A stretch of 64,000 nucleotides of DNA, taken from Isoetes taiwanensis (taxonomy: Eukaryota > Streptophyta > Lycopodiopsida > Isoetales > Isoetaceae). The notes beneath the pieces were generated by a model that worked only from the letters and a program-made list of their open reading frames with translations, was not told the origin of the DNA and did not search any database. The stretch covers positions 6,547,042 to 6,611,041 of the forward strand of contig JAJEKV010000054.1 of the NCBI GenBank assembly GCA_021234155.1, in the 5' to 3' direction. Shown one piece after another: positions 10,371-21,763 of the stretch (position 1 is its first letter; each line of letters starts with the position of its first letter). The position numbers were made by a program, and so were the translations under genes.

Positions 10371-13337
10371 TCATCCTAAATCATTAAAACTTATGTCTAT
10401 ACCACCATGAATTGCTTCCTGCTCCATCTCAAAATTATATGAGCTAATGTGCCTTAAGCCTGCTTTCACATGTTTGAGCATCAATTTCTTTATTTCTGAG
10501 GCATCCTTGTCCATGTGAGCATCAGCAAGGATGTTTGACATAAGCACATATCCAGCTACACAAGATCGATCCAAATTAACAATCTGATTAAAGCACCTCC
10601 TTCCAACCTCGACACTGCCATGCATTTTACAAGCACTGAGCAAACTTGTCCAACCCACAATGTCAGATGGCATAATATCATGGAGTGCCTTTTCTGCCTC
10701 AATAACACATCCAACACGTCCAAGCAGATCAATCAAGCAAGTATGATGGGAAATACTGGGCATAATGAGGTCGTCATCTCGCAGTAACTTGTAATACCAG
10801 TGACCTTCATCCATTAGCCCCGCACGGCTCAATGCAATCAGTATGTTAGTAAATAATGCCTCATTAGGCTTTATTCCCTCCTGTTGCATCTTTTGAAAGC
10901 AGTGCAGAGCTAGAACATGCTCCCCATGCTGCGCATACCCTGAAATCATTGCGCCCCATGATATCACATTCCTATTTGGTAATGCATGGAATACTGCAGC
11001 TGCTTCCTCAAAACAACCACATTTGGCATATGTATCAACAAGCGTGTTCCCAATAACAACCTCTAGATGGAACCCGCATTTCACAATCTCCTTATGGATA
11101 AACCTGCATTCATCTAATGCCCCAACATTTGCGCATGCTTTCAGTGTACTCAGAAATATGACTTTATCTGGAATTACTCCATGCTGTTGCAATTTTTTGA
11201 AACATCCTAGAGCCTCACCACCTTCGTCATTGTGGGCATATCCTTCAATCATGGCACCCCAAGAAACTGGATTTCGGTTTGGCAATGCATTAAATGATTT
11301 GCTTGCCTCATCCACACTTCCACACTTGGCATACATATCAACCAGGCTATTTCCGATGGCAACATCTGTTTGAAGACCTCTATTGATTATCTCCCCGTGA
11401 ATGAGCCTTCCTTGTTCAATGTCTCCCGTGCTAGAACATGCTTTTAAAAGGCTAAGGTATGTGACATCATTCAGTCTTAAGTGCCCATATTGCATATTGT
11501 TGAATAGCTCTAGAGCTATAAGGCCATCACCACGCTGAGAATACCCTCCAATAATTGCATTCAATGATGCTACATTTGGTTGTATGCCACTTTCTTGCAT
11601 TTTCTCAAAACATTCAAAAGCCAGAATATCATGTCCATGCTGAATGCATCCTGCAACCATAGCATTCCATACAACCACGTTCTTATTTGTCAAGCTGTCA
11701 AAGACACTCCGTGCTTCAGAGAAGCTCCTGCATTTCATATACATGTCCACCAGGGCACCACCTAGAGTGTCCAGATGGAGTCTCGTCTCAATTATGTCTT
11801 CATGAATCAACCTGCTTTGTTCGACTGCTCCTTTGACTGCACATGCTTTTAACAAGCCCAAAAATGTGACCTCATCTGGACTTATACCAATTTCCATCAT
11901 CTTCCCATAGCATTGCATCACTAAATGGGCCTCCCCTTGATGGGAATATGCTGAAATCATCACATTCCATGAAACCAAATCATTTGCTGGCAACTTATTA
12001 AAGACCACATGTGCTTCATCTAGGCACCCACAGTTGGCATACATATCAACTATTGTGTTTCCAACAACAAGATCAGACTGAAGTTGGCTTTTAATGACTT
12101 TTGCATGGATAAGTCTACCCTCTTGTATTGCCCCTATGCTAGCACATCCTTTGAAGCCACTCAAGAATGTGACCTTATTTGGCACTAAGCCTTCCTGTTG
12201 CATCTTCAAAAAATATTCTAAGCATAGATGACCCTGTCCTTGCTGGGCATATCCAGCAATTATAGCATTCCATGAAACTACATTCGGTTTTAGTCCTTCT
12301 TGTTGCATCGCATTGAGACACTCCACAGCCTGAACACAGCCTCCACATTGAGCATATGCTGCAATCATTGAATTCCATGAGACCACATTTCGGTTAGGCA
12401 ACCTAGCGAATACAAAATTTGCCTCCTCCATGCCCTTGCATTTTGCATACATATCAACCAAGGCACTTCCAACAAAAACATCTGAATTAAGACCTTCTTT
12501 AATAATCTGATCATGAATGAGCCTGCCATCTTCTATTGATCCAATGCTTGCACATGCCTTTAAAACAGCTAAAAATGTTATTTTATTTGGTGTTATTCCC
12601 TCCACTTTCATTTTCTCAAAGCATCCTAGAGCCAGAGTACCTTCATCTTGCTGGGCACATCCTGCAATCATTGCATTCCAAGACACCACGTCCCAACATA
12701 CTAAATCTTCAAAGACTCTACATGCGTCATTCAAACTCCCACATTTTGCATACATATCAATGAGGGAGTTCCCAACAATAGTATCTGAAAGAAATGCACT
12801 TTCATTTATCTGCTTTTGAACCTGCCTCCCCTTTTCTATGGCTCCTATGCTGGCACATAAATTCAAGACACTCAAAATGGTGACCTTGTTTGGAATTATG
12901 CCTTCCAGTTGCATATCCTCGTAACATTTCAAGGCTAAAAAACTTTCACCATTTTGAGCATATCCTGCAATCATGAAATTCCACGAAACCACGTTTGGCA
13001 CTAGGCCTTCCTCTTGCATTTTCCTGAAACAGTCTAAAGCCCAGACACTCCTTCCACTTAAAGCATATCCAGCAATCAGTGCATTCCATGAAACCACATT
13101 GCGAATCTTTAATCTTTCAAAGACTTCACATGCTTCGTCAATGCTGAGGCATGTTGAGTACATATGGACCAAGCTGTTTCCAAGGACATGAGACTCAAGG
13201 CCATTCTTTAGAATCTGCCCATGAACAACTTTCCCCTGAAAAAGGGCCTTAATTTTAGTGCAAGCCTTGATAATGGCACACACATGTTGATCATTTGACC
13301 ATTTCATTTGTAGTACAATCCCGGGGCCGATTGGCAT
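10371..13337 (-). CDS. PLS-class PPR protein, E subgroup, 988 aa
   Basis: Single-exon gene for an RNA-binding pentatricopeptide-repeat protein. The class normally acts in mitochondria or plastids, selecting sites for C-to-U editing or other RNA processing. The protein is almost entirely repeats: about 25 motifs in P-L-S order. Each P motif starts like VVSWNAMIAGYAQ, L motifs carry LKACASIGAIEEGR-like cores, and S motifs GNSLVDMYAKCGS. It ends with L2-S2 (LLGRVGCVIEAEKAL), an E1 motif (VGWTSLLSACKMHGSVEVG) and an E2 motif (YVLMSNILADAH). No DYW deaminase domain follows, and the tail after KAGLRH is atypical, so a partner would have to supply deaminase activity. The start at 13337 gives no obvious transit peptide. 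An upstream frame (13362-13550, starting MVFTRSSSSSN) may be the lost N-terminus after a frameshift. Confidence 0.9.
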   Translation of the reverse strand: MPIGPGIVLQMKWSNDQHVCAIIKACTKIKALFQGKVVHGQILKNGLESHVLGNSLVHMYSTCLSIDEACEVFERLKIRNVVSWNALIAGYALSGRSVWALDCFRKMQEEGLVPNVVSWNFMIAGYAQNGESFLALKCYEDMQLEGIIPNKVTILSVLNLCASIGAIEKGRQVQKQINESAFLSDTIVGNSLIDMYAKCGSLNDACRVFEDLVCWDVVSWNAMIAGCAQQDEGTLALGCFEKMKVEGITPNKITFLAVLKACASIGSIEDGRLIHDQIIKEGLNSDVFVGSALVDMYAKCKGMEEANFVFARLPNRNVVSWNSMIAAYAQCGGCVQAVECLNAMQQEGLKPNVVSWNAIIAGYAQQGQGHLCLEYFLKMQQEGLVPNKVTFLSGFKGCASIGAIQEGRLIHAKVIKSQLQSDLVVGNTIVDMYANCGCLDEAHVVFNKLPANDLVSWNVMISAYSHQGEAHLVMQCYGKMMEIGISPDEVTFLGLLKACAVKGAVEQSRLIHEDIIETRLHLDTLGGALVDMYMKCRSFSEARSVFDSLTNKNVVVWNAMVAGCIQHGHDILAFECFEKMQESGIQPNVASLNAIIGGYSQRGDGLIALELFNNMQYGHLRLNDVTYLSLLKACSSTGDIEQGRLIHGEIINRGLQTDVAIGNSLVDMYAKCGSVDEASKSFNALPNRNPVSWGAMIEGYAHNDEGGEALGCFKKLQQHGVIPDKVIFLSTLKACANVGALDECRFIHKEIVKCGFHLEVVIGNTLVDTYAKCGCFEEAAAVFHALPNRNVISWGAMISGYAQHGEHVLALHCFQKMQQEGIKPNEALFTNILIALSRAGLMDEGHWYYKLLRDDDLIMPSISHHTCLIDLLGRVGCVIEAEKALHDIMPSDIVGWTSLLSACKMHGSVEVGRRCFNQIVNLDRSCVAGYVLMSNILADAHMDKDASEIKKLMLKHVKAGLRHISSYNFEMEQEAIHGGIDISFNDLG

Positions 13338-13624
13338 TGCTGAACCTTAGAAATGCCAAGGTCATAGTAGCCATACATTGGCCTCTGGAATCTGGTTGGG
13401 GACCATGCCTTCGTGCAGCAGTTTCCTATAGATACAGACAATTTGGAGGGGTTTTTGGCAATCCCATAGAATGGAGAATGCATCTGAGAGGCTAAGTGGA
13501 TCCGTAGGATTACCTTCATTGCTGCTGCTGCTGCTCCTCGTGAAAACCATACAAAATGCTGCATCCTTGACTTATTAGGTAATTGTCATCCTTGAGTTAG
13601 GTCTTCGAAGTGCATATAGAGGAC

Positions 13625-14210
13625 TCTTCGGTCTCTTTATTGATGATATGCACTTGTTGTTAAGAACAGAGGAAGGCCTCCAAAATCAGCTCCACGCTCT
13701 TGAAAATTTCTGAAAGACTTCTGGAATGGCAGTAAATAGGATGAAAACCAAAGTGATGGTGATTGGAAAAGATAAGTGATTATGAAATTCGAGGGGGAGA
13801 CGTTGGAACAGCTGAAACAGTACAAGTACCTAAGTGTTGAATTCTACAAGTACCTAAGTGTTGAATTCTCAAACAACTACAAATGGGATGCAGGACTTCA
13901 AAAGCACATCTCTAAAGGTATAAAATGTCTTTACAACAACTATGAGTATGTGGGAAAATATTAGGAAGCTTATGTATAAAACCTTGGTTCAACCAGTGAT
14001 TTTATATTGCTGCCCAGCTTGGGGTCCAGGTCTCTTTAAACAAGAAAGAAGTTGAGAAAGTGCAAAAACGCTTCTTATTGGAATAGAATAGAATAGAATT
14101 GTTTTTAAGGCGTGAAGAACAAATACCATATGCCATGTTACTCGCTAAAACAGGTCTAATTCCTTTAGAGGCCAAAGCATTATGTAAACATTGGAATATT
14201 TTTGGAGGGA
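13625..14210 (+). mobile_element. LINE reverse-transcriptase fragment (part 1, right block)
   Basis: The plus strand encodes LFGLFIDDMHLLLRTEEGLQ and then MKTKVMVIGKDK. These parallel LFGLYIDQLEDW, YADDVNLLAYTPEDM and LAKTRVLLV of the minus-strand LINE at 19.3-20.8 kb. The palm region is deleted, fusing the FID stretch to the DD motif, so catalysis is lost. A duplicated 17-bp piece (tacaagtacctaagtgt) is at about 13823-13861. The fragment is cut by the MITE at 14211. Confidence 0.65.
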
Positions 14211-14833
14211 GTAATGGCCGAGACTGGCCCATTTCGGGTTATAATGGCCTGGCGGCGGGCCAGGTCACGGCGGCGCCGATTATAAACGTAGAATCATGGA
14301 TAAGTATAAAACAAAATATTCGCGAGGCTAATAGCAAAAAACATGAATAGAAGGCAAGGTTTTAAAATAAAAAGGAGAATAGCCGACTCTGAAGGAAAGC
14401 CATTGGATGGCATTGGTGTCTAGTTACAGTGATGGCGGCTTCAAACATAGAACTGTACATGTAGGATAGCCCATCGGTATCCATGGATTTTCAAATGTTT
14501 GAAGCCCATCGGTATCCAAATCGTTTCAAGTTTAGAACATAATAATTGTACAAATCAACTTACCAACCAAATGCTGCTACCTACACTTCTATCATGAATA
14601 GCATTTCAAAAGCCAAAATGATGCATCAGGCTTATGCTCTTATTAATGAGATGCATGTTCTTATTAATGAGATGCATGCATGAGAATGCTCGCCTACATG
14701 TACAGTTCTATGTACAGTTCCTATTTACAGTTCTATGTTTGAAAATGTTTGAGTTACGCCTAGCGGGGCGTCGCCGTGACCTGGCCCGCCGCCAGGCCAT
14801 TATAACCCAAAATGGGCCAGTCTCGGCCATCAC
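14211..14833. mobile_element. Foldback/MITE with ~65-bp TIRs (right block)
   Basis: Same element as 4609-5204, with about 27 extra bases (near 14532-14562) that the left copy lacks. Terminal inverted repeats GTAATGGCCGAGACTGGCC and GGCCAGTCTCGGCCATCAC are kept apart from one change at the right tip. Confidence 0.8.
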
Positions 14834-14837
14834 CCGA

Positions 14838-15885
14838 CGTAAACGTCAAGACCATGCAATTTCGTCCGCCACATGTTCGCCACGTGGCGGAGGTATAAAA
14901 GGTTCATTTTTTATGTTAGCAAAACCTTTTTCCCGTTGTCGTCGAAGTCCGGCGATGGTGTCTGTGTTCTTCTAACTTCAGCTATGGCGCCCGTTGCCTT
15001 TTTGGCTGGCTGGCCTTGAATCCACCGTTGCTACTCCCTGACGAAGTTTGGCGATGTTTGGCGAAGTTTCTTGAGAGTTTTTTCGATTTTTGGATCTCAG
15101 GTTATGGCGCTTGTTGGTTTCTTGTCAGGCGATGCGTTTTGATCACGAAGTTTGGCGTCTGTGTTGAGGTTTTCTTGCATGTTCTTCATAAAAGTTGTTG
15201 CATGCAAGTTTTAACTTGCTTTTTGCTTGTTTAGCATCTTTAACAACTGTTTGGACGTGCCGATCTTCAAAATGGTAAGCATGCATGTTATAATATTAGA
15301 TTATTTTTGCAAGATTCTAACAGTGTTCTGTCTTTTTCTTGCAGGTTTCCATGGAGAGGTTTATCGAGTGCTTGATCATGGCGTCTGTCGTGCTTTTGAT
15401 TCTGGTGTCGGCTTCTAAACATTGCTTAAGTTTTTCTTGTAGTATAATGGAGGATGTTGAATATTTTTGTGACCAATAGTGGTGGCCAGTCATTTGTTGG
15501 TGGAACTATCAACAACTTCTTCATCAACTATGCTGATCTAAAAGATATGAATATTGTGCTCGAAGGTCTTAAGAAAAAATGTTGAAGACTTGATCCCTTT
15601 TTTATATTGAATTCTGGAATGAAGATCATTGATCTTGATCTCTTGTACTTCAGAACTTTTGAATGCACTTTTGAACTTTTGATCTCGATGTCTTGTACTT
15701 CAAAACTTTTGTATTACTTCTTTTGTGTTAGGATAAACTTCTATTGAAAAAGTTGTATTATTTAATGAAAAACTTGTATGCAAACACTAGGCCATTATAG
15801 AAAAACTTGTAAGGAAAGACTAAGCCATTATGGAATATAATGGCGGTCTGAAAAACAGAAAAATTGCATGGTCTTGACGTTTACG
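14838..15885 (+). mobile_element. TIR element with promoter and intron-like unit (right block)
   Basis: Copy of 5209-6255 with the same perfect 25-bp inverted repeats at 14838-14862 and 15861-15885. TATA box, intron (15275-15344) and the 45-codon spliced frame (ATG at 15272, stop at 15477-15479) are all retained. Confidence 0.7.
15272..15479 (+). CDS. Possible spliced micro-ORF, 45 residues (second copy)
   Basis: Counterpart of the frame at 5642-5849. ATG, donor GTAAGC, 70-bp intron and acceptor TTGCAG are identical. The second exon gives the same hydrophobic N-terminal run, with I-to-V and N-to-D changes near the C-terminus. Conservation may simply reflect the recent duplication of the whole block. 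Confidence 0.3.
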
Positions 15886-16113
15886 CAAGATTAAAAAGCC
15901 CAAAAGTGACCGACTTCCTTATCTTGCTCTCTGGATCTACAATACAAATTATTATAGGCTGGTATAGACAGTTTGCAAAATGGTTAGACCATTGGAGGAT
16001 GGACATTAATGATTTACGGGATGCATCAATTGGTATTAGAGATTTTGTTGTGGAGAAGGTGGTACACAAACTTTGGTTAGAAGAGAAAGTGAAGATGAAA
16101 TTTTATTATAAAT
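15886..16113 (+). mobile_element. LINE fragment, part 2 (right block)
   Basis: Continuation of the LINE C-terminal fragment beyond the inserted elements, nearly identical to 6256-6485 and ending at a stop just after KMKFYYK. Confidence 0.45.
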
Positions 16114-16331
16114 AAACCTAACGCTGATATACAGGGAACAAGACTACCTAAATGCGAGCATTGAAAAAGGAAAAGGCAGTTGATTGCACAATTAAAGTTA
16201 AGCTCCTATGACTTGAAATCGAAATGGGTCGTCAAAATGGAATGCCTAGAGAGGAGAGAACCTATCCATGCTGTTGGTTTCAGGCAATTAAGGACGAGCA
16301 TCATGCATTTTTAATATACCCAAATTTCAGC

Positions 16332-19207
16332 CTTTTGAAGAATTTGGATTAAGCACCTCATTTTTAGAATCTCTTGGGATGGACCTGTCAAAGCTTGGAG
16401 ACTATCTTCATGCCTGGTGGAATTATAAATGTAAGACCCTAGAGATTATTGCTTACATAGCTATAGAGGCAAACAATTTGTTATAAATGTAACATGATGT
16501 ACTTTTATCGCCTTATGGGCCTGAGGACCTTCCAAAGATGTAACATCTATTCAATTCAAAAGTTTGCTTCAACTTCTAGTAGATCCATCGATTTAATGTT
16601 TTACAAAAAAAGTCATTGGAAGAGGTAAAAGTTGTATGGACTACTTGAGTCCATTTTTTCTCTATGATTCAATAGTCTGCATTCAATAACTCAAAATAGG
16701 ATGTTGACAAAAGCCAACTTTTCTATATCCAGAATGTTTGGCCTTCAAATAGTAAACAATAACCTTTACAAAGGCACAAAAAAAAGGGAGTTTCAAATTT
16801 TGCCCCCAAACATCCAATTCTTTCAAATAGCAAAACGCAGGTGGTCTCCACCTGATCTCTTGTCCATGTTAAGCATAAGTTTTGTCACACCATTTGTTAC
16901 AATGCTTTTTCTAGCTAAGATGTTAAACCAATATTGAGACTAGGTTTTTTTCTTATTCTTGGAGTTTGTGTTCTCAAAGATGTCTTTAGAGGAAGCATTT
17001 TCTCTCATTGTCGAATGTAACTTAATATGGTGACACTACTTATGCTTATTTTGGTACTTGCACAGATGGGTGGGCTCTTTCTTGGTATGCAAGTGTGTTT
17101 GTAAAACAACAATAAATGACAATGAGATTTGAATTTTGGGCCGAAAGAGGGAAAGGGGATATACTTGCATTATGTGGTAGTGGATGTTAGATGATTATAG
17201 AAGTTATTCTAGCTCGAAATTATCCCAAATGTTATGAAGTTGCCACATGATTGTTACTCCTTTGACTGTTGTGCAAGACTGGTATGCAAATCCTCATTTT
17301 CATGTGGCAAGTGCAAAGTGGCAATGGCAATCACTATTGCATTCGTTCATGCATTCTCTCCTATAGCATTGGAACAGAAAGAAAAGATGACTTCAAAGTT
17401 TGTTTGACACTTCGATATGCAAGTGATATTGCAAGGCACATTTAAACAATTAAAATTCCAATCCCATATGGATCAAGTTTGTGCTTTTTTGAAGATCTAT
17501 GGCGCAATCCAGAAGACAATACAACCATAGCGAGATGTAATTATTCCTATATAACGGATGGATGGATGGATGGAAAATTTTATTTATATATGTAATCATT
17601 GTTTGCAAAGCTAATAATTTGGTTCTCATAGCTATTGCCCCATTTAACCAAACTCACCTAATAGGAGTTATGAAGTTGAGATGTACAAAATCATTTCCAT
17701 AATAAATACAGTGTTCCTATATCAAATAGCTGATTAGGAAGACCCATGTAACAAACAAAAGCATCTCAATGAGCTTCATGATGGCAAAATGCAGTTTATT
17801 GTATCTGTAAAAGGACCGTATTGAATTTAGAGATGACTTATGTAACAAACAAAGGCATTCCAATGAGCTTCATGATGGCAAAATGCAGTTTATTATATCT
17901 GTAACAGCACTATATTGAAATTAGAGATGAGAAGACTGCTTCCAATGGGGTTATTCAATCTCAGTATCATCTATCTAAAATGAATTTATTTAAAGATTTT
18001 GCCATATATCATGATGTAGTGGAATACTTTCTTGGCTTCAAACCTTTTTTACTTCCATCATTCTCAATGCCATCTATCTTAAGATTGCCGAGTATAATAA
18101 TGTAGCAATATGCTTTCTATGCTACAAAGCTTTCACACTTGCGTACGCACATGAGATACTAATAAGTGACCTTGTTTGTTCCTGTCCCACATTGCAACAC
18201 TATTTGTAATTGGAGATCAGAAGGCCTGCAGGCGCACCTTATCCCTAACTTTAAGCATGTGCATGGAACTATAATACATTGTATGAATTTGGAAGTCTTC
18301 ATTGATAGACCTTCCCAGCCATGCAAGCAAATAGGACATACCTGCAGCTGCAACCCTTGTAGGACATGCATGGTCTTCGAAAATACTTCATACCTTAGAC
18401 AGTTTTTCGATTGTCATGTAAGCAGGAAGGGTAAGTCATTTCAGATATTTAAAAGAACTATATATCAAACTCTATAGTAGCTCCATCAAATGCTCGTTCT
18501 TTATGGTAAAGCCCAAATGCTCATTCTTCTAGATGGTAAGCCTCACATAATGTTCAATCGATTATTATAAGAGAACTGTATCTCAAATTTTGCAATAGTT
18601 CCATCAAATGCTTGTTTTACTAAATGGAAGTTACATAACATTCATGTATTGATCAATCAACTGCATATAACTGACCTACCTTATTGAAAACTTTTTGCTT
18701 TTGCATGAGACTACAGTGCATTCTATGTTTTCTGAATAAGTGAATCTTACCTCGATGATTGAATAACGTCCAGCATTCTTCCATCTGGACTTAGGCCTCA
18801 CAGGCTGGTCAACCTTCATTGAAATGCCTCAATCTGAACTTCGGGTCTTCCCAACAGTGCAGAAAAACATGGCATATCTCCATGCTGCAAGCTCAATGGA
18901 AATGCATGCTCCTTGAAAATATTACATAGCTGCACGTGAGCACACTGAAGAGATTAGGCAATTTTTTAATGTCCTGCACAGTACGAAGCAATTTTAGATA
19001 TTTAAGAGAATTGTGTACATGTTTTATGCTATATTGGATGGATGGTAAGCAAATGATATTGAGCAGAAGCTTATGATTTATGTACCTGCATGTCCGACTT
19101 TCCTGCACCATGCCATTATACAACCAAAAAGCAAATTTAACTTAAAGATGGGAAGTCTAACCCTCAAGTAAATATTTACTTCCATCAAAATATGCAAAAC
19201 TATACGC
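16332..19207. other. Long AT-rich intergenic stretch
   Basis: No convincing gene. Short frames (such as 16701-16937 and 18166-18477) have no recognisable content. A GGAT microsatellite is at about 17558-17572 and a 94-bp tandem pair at 17742-17930. Confidence 0.6.
17742..17930. repeat. Two 94-bp tandem units
   Basis: TGTAACAAACAAAGGCATYYCAATGAGCTTCATGATGGCAAAATGCAGTTTATT occurs at 17747 and 17841, about 90% identical, including the following TCTGTAA..GTATTGAAWTTAGAGATGA. Confidence 0.85.
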
Positions 19208-19277
19208 AATAGAATAGAATAGAATAGAATAGAATAGAATAGAATAGAATAGAATAGAATAGAATAGAATAGAATAG
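19208..19277. repeat. (AATAG)n microsatellite at a LINE 3' end
   Basis: About 14 perfect AATAG units. In minus-strand orientation it is a (TTCTA)n tail directly after the LINE 3' untranslated region, as in LINE clades that end in a simple repeat rather than poly(A). Shorter AGAAT runs lie in the LINE fragments at about 4478 and 14079. Confidence 0.9.
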
Positions 19278-20765
19278 ATTTTTTAGCGTCCACGGAGACC
19301 GATTGGCCTATGGGACCCAAACAAAAAAGAGAGCAGCAAGCGTATTACTGACAAGATTAAAAAACCCCCACCCCAAAGTGTTTTGAGGGAAAAACCTTAG
19401 CAGTAATAAGTATGCTGGCACGCTGTAACCTCCTGGAGGTATGACCCCAACAAACCCACTGACGCCGTATTCAATAACTGATGCAACAGTTGGCCAGGCA
19501 CTAGTAATCGAACATATCGCTCTCGGATATGGGCAAATGCTAGGCAGATCTGGAGGGCATGATATTCATCCTCAATGGCGCCCTGGTGGCGACACTGGCA
19601 AAGCCTTTGCTGTTGTGCTTCCCGAGCCCAACGTCCGGTCTCAATGCAGAGGCGATGTGCACCCGTGCGAATGGAAGCTATAAGTCTGCGCTTCTTCATG
19701 GGCAACTGGGTGTATAAGTACTGGTGTGGGCCTCGCGTGTGCCTAGGATTGACTTGCTGCTGATAGTGTGCCAGCTTAACGTGCGTCGAAAGCATCGCGT
19801 GATCCCGAGCTTGGCGAAGGAAAGTAGCATCTAGGTACAGCTTAAATGCCTTGTGATCTTTCTTTGTCCTTACATGTACGCATCTGTTTGTACACCCCAA
19901 CGTGAGAACCACTGCGCTTGCTTGTCCTTTCAGCAGGCTTTCAGGCGTTGGGGACCCATGGCCATGGCCAAAGCAAGGTTGGGCAAACGTGTATCACCCA
20001 TAGTGACCACCTTCTAGAAAGTAAATGATATGGCGTTCTAATGCAGCCCGTTGAAGGGGAGAAAATCTGTCTCCTGGAGTAGGATCTGGTATGGAACTGT
20101 GGACTTTACCCCAAGGGCTCGTGCCAAGAAGGCTTTCTGCACCTGCTCGAGGTCATTCCAGGTGTTGAGGGATATCACCGAACCCCACACTTCTGCCCCA
20201 TACAAAAGGACCGGCTCGACCAAGGCCTGAAACAAGTGTGACTGGTGGCCCCAGGCATACAACTCTGCCTTGTGGCTATTGTTCTGCATGGCATATAGTG
20301 CTTTCCAACCCGCCGTGCCCGCAACTTGATGGCAGCATCCCAATGGGTGGTAGTTGAGAACTCGTTCCCCAAGTACTTGTAGGTCGGAGCCACCTCTACA
20401 TCTTGTCCCTGGTAAGTGAATGAGGGAAGCCTTGGCTGACGGGATGATGAAACTAGCAGCACCCTAGTTTTGGCCAAGTTAACCCGCATGCCAGTGAATC
20501 GGCAAAAAGTGTCAAGAGCATCCAGGTGACGTTGCATGTCCTCTGGAGTATAGGCCAGGAGGTTGACATCGTCAGCATATATGAGTTGCCGGATTGTGTG
20601 ATGCATGAGATGGGCGCCCGTACCTCCATGCTCAGAGAGCCAATCTTCCAACTGGTCAATGTATAGGCCAAAGAGTGTGGGGGAGAGGGGGCAACCCTGA
20701 CGCACTCCAATACTACTGATTACCTGGTGTCCTGACGATGTGAATAGAGAACATGAATACAAACA
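19278..20765 (-). pseudogene. 5'-truncated LINE (non-LTR retrotransposon)
   Basis: Minus-strand reverse-transcriptase remnant. The 5' part (20762-20175) has GVRQGCPLSPTLFGLYID and the catalytic LIYADDVNLLA motif, then the thumb motif YKYLGNEFS. A one-base frameshift near 20310 moves the frame to 20343-20038 (LFQALVEPVLLYGAEVWG, DLEQVQKAFLARALG). A further break precedes 19912-19397, which holds a terminal zinc-knuckle-like LCQCRH..EDEYHALQIC. The 3' UTR (19396-19278) leads into the (TTCTA)n tail. The 5' half with the endonuclease is missing, as expected for target-primed truncation. TATTCTATT occurs next to both ends and may be the target duplication. Confidence 0.9.
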
Positions 20766-21151
20766 AATGAAATAGAATAAGCCTTATCATATTAAAGGGT
20801 TAGGAGAATCATATAGCATATCCAGTCAAAATGTCTACATAAACACAAAAGCGGATCAGAGACAGTAGAGACCGTAAACCTACAAATCAAGGACAACAGT
20901 TGTTAGCATCAAAAATGGAGATCTAAAAAGCAAAGAGCACAATAGATATTTTTACTTCACATGAAGATTTTAAGTGGGATCATCTTTGAGAATGGAGATG
21001 AAGCTTCTAATAATAAGCACAATTTCATTAAAATGAGAAAATTCGTGATTCCAGTTAGGGACAAAATTATTTTCTAGTCTGTTTTATGACTAATTTTTGA
21101 GCTATTATGATGTTTATTCGTGCATGTCAAACGCCATTATTTGACGCCATT
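20766..21151. other. Non-coding spacer
   Basis: AT-rich sequence between the LINE and the minisatellite; nothing recognised. Confidence 0.5.
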
Positions 21152-21421
21152 AAAAACATAACAGTGCAAAAATTACAGTTAAGAACATAGCCATTGACAC
21201 TTAGAGAAACATGACAATGCAGAAATTACCGTTAAGAACATATCCATCGACACTTAAAGAAACATGACAGTGCAAAAGTTATCGTTAAGAACATATCCAT
21301 CGACACTTGAAGAAACACGACAGTGCAGAAATTACCGTTAAGAACATATCCATCGACACTTAGAGAAATATGACAGTGCAGAAATTATAGTTAAGAACAC
21401 ATCCATCGACACTTAGAGACA
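21152..21421. repeat. 53-bp minisatellite, five units
   Basis: AAGAACATATCCATCGACAC recurs with exact 53-bp spacing at 21181, 21234, 21287, 21340 and 21393. Consensus features are ACAGTGCAGAAATTACCGTT and CACTTAGAGAAA. Lack of indels between units suggests recent expansion or constraint. It lies just downstream of the gene-B stop codon, possibly in its 3' UTR. Confidence 0.95.
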
Positions 21422-21488
21422 CGAGCAATGTATGAGCTCGATAAATTTATATACAAGAAATATTATTTTTACATCTGAGGTACACAAT

Positions 21489-21763
21489 TTACAAGTCTTT
21501 CTTCGCTGTATCAGGCTCCTCAATGCTAGCAATAGGATTAGATGGCCCGGCACCGTTGATGGGATCAAAATAAAAAACGTGGGCAGTGAGGTCAGTTACA
21601 TCGAGATTGTTGAGGTCGAACTTAGCTTCTTTAATAACATCGTAGTCGACATTAGGAATCTCAGGTGATTTCACTGCTTGGCTTGTTTCTGCATGTTCCT
21701 CAACTCCAGGAAGAGCACCTTGCTGCTGGGATACAGGAACTGCAGCCAGGATAGGATTGAGCA
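21489..21763 (-). pseudogene. Gene B, last part of terminal exon
   Basis: Minus-strand frame ending in TAA at 21491-21489. It is acidic and low in recognisable motifs (VPVSQQQGALPG, then NVDYDVIKEAKFDLNNLD, then EEPDTAKKDL). Its upstream continuation lies at 30456, on the other side of the 8.7-kb retrotransposon. Removing the element and one GAGCA duplication joins the two in the same frame. No family is recognised. Confidence 0.6.

Larger units (their letters stand above)
10449..16331. repeat. Segmental duplication, right copy
   Basis: Direct copy of 383-6705, about 9.6-10.1 kb away. It contains the intact PPR gene, the LINE fragment with more of its reverse transcriptase, the MITE and the promoter-bearing TIR element. 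Homology starts at tgccttaagcctgctttcac (10449) and ends at caaatttcagc (16331). Confidence 0.9.
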
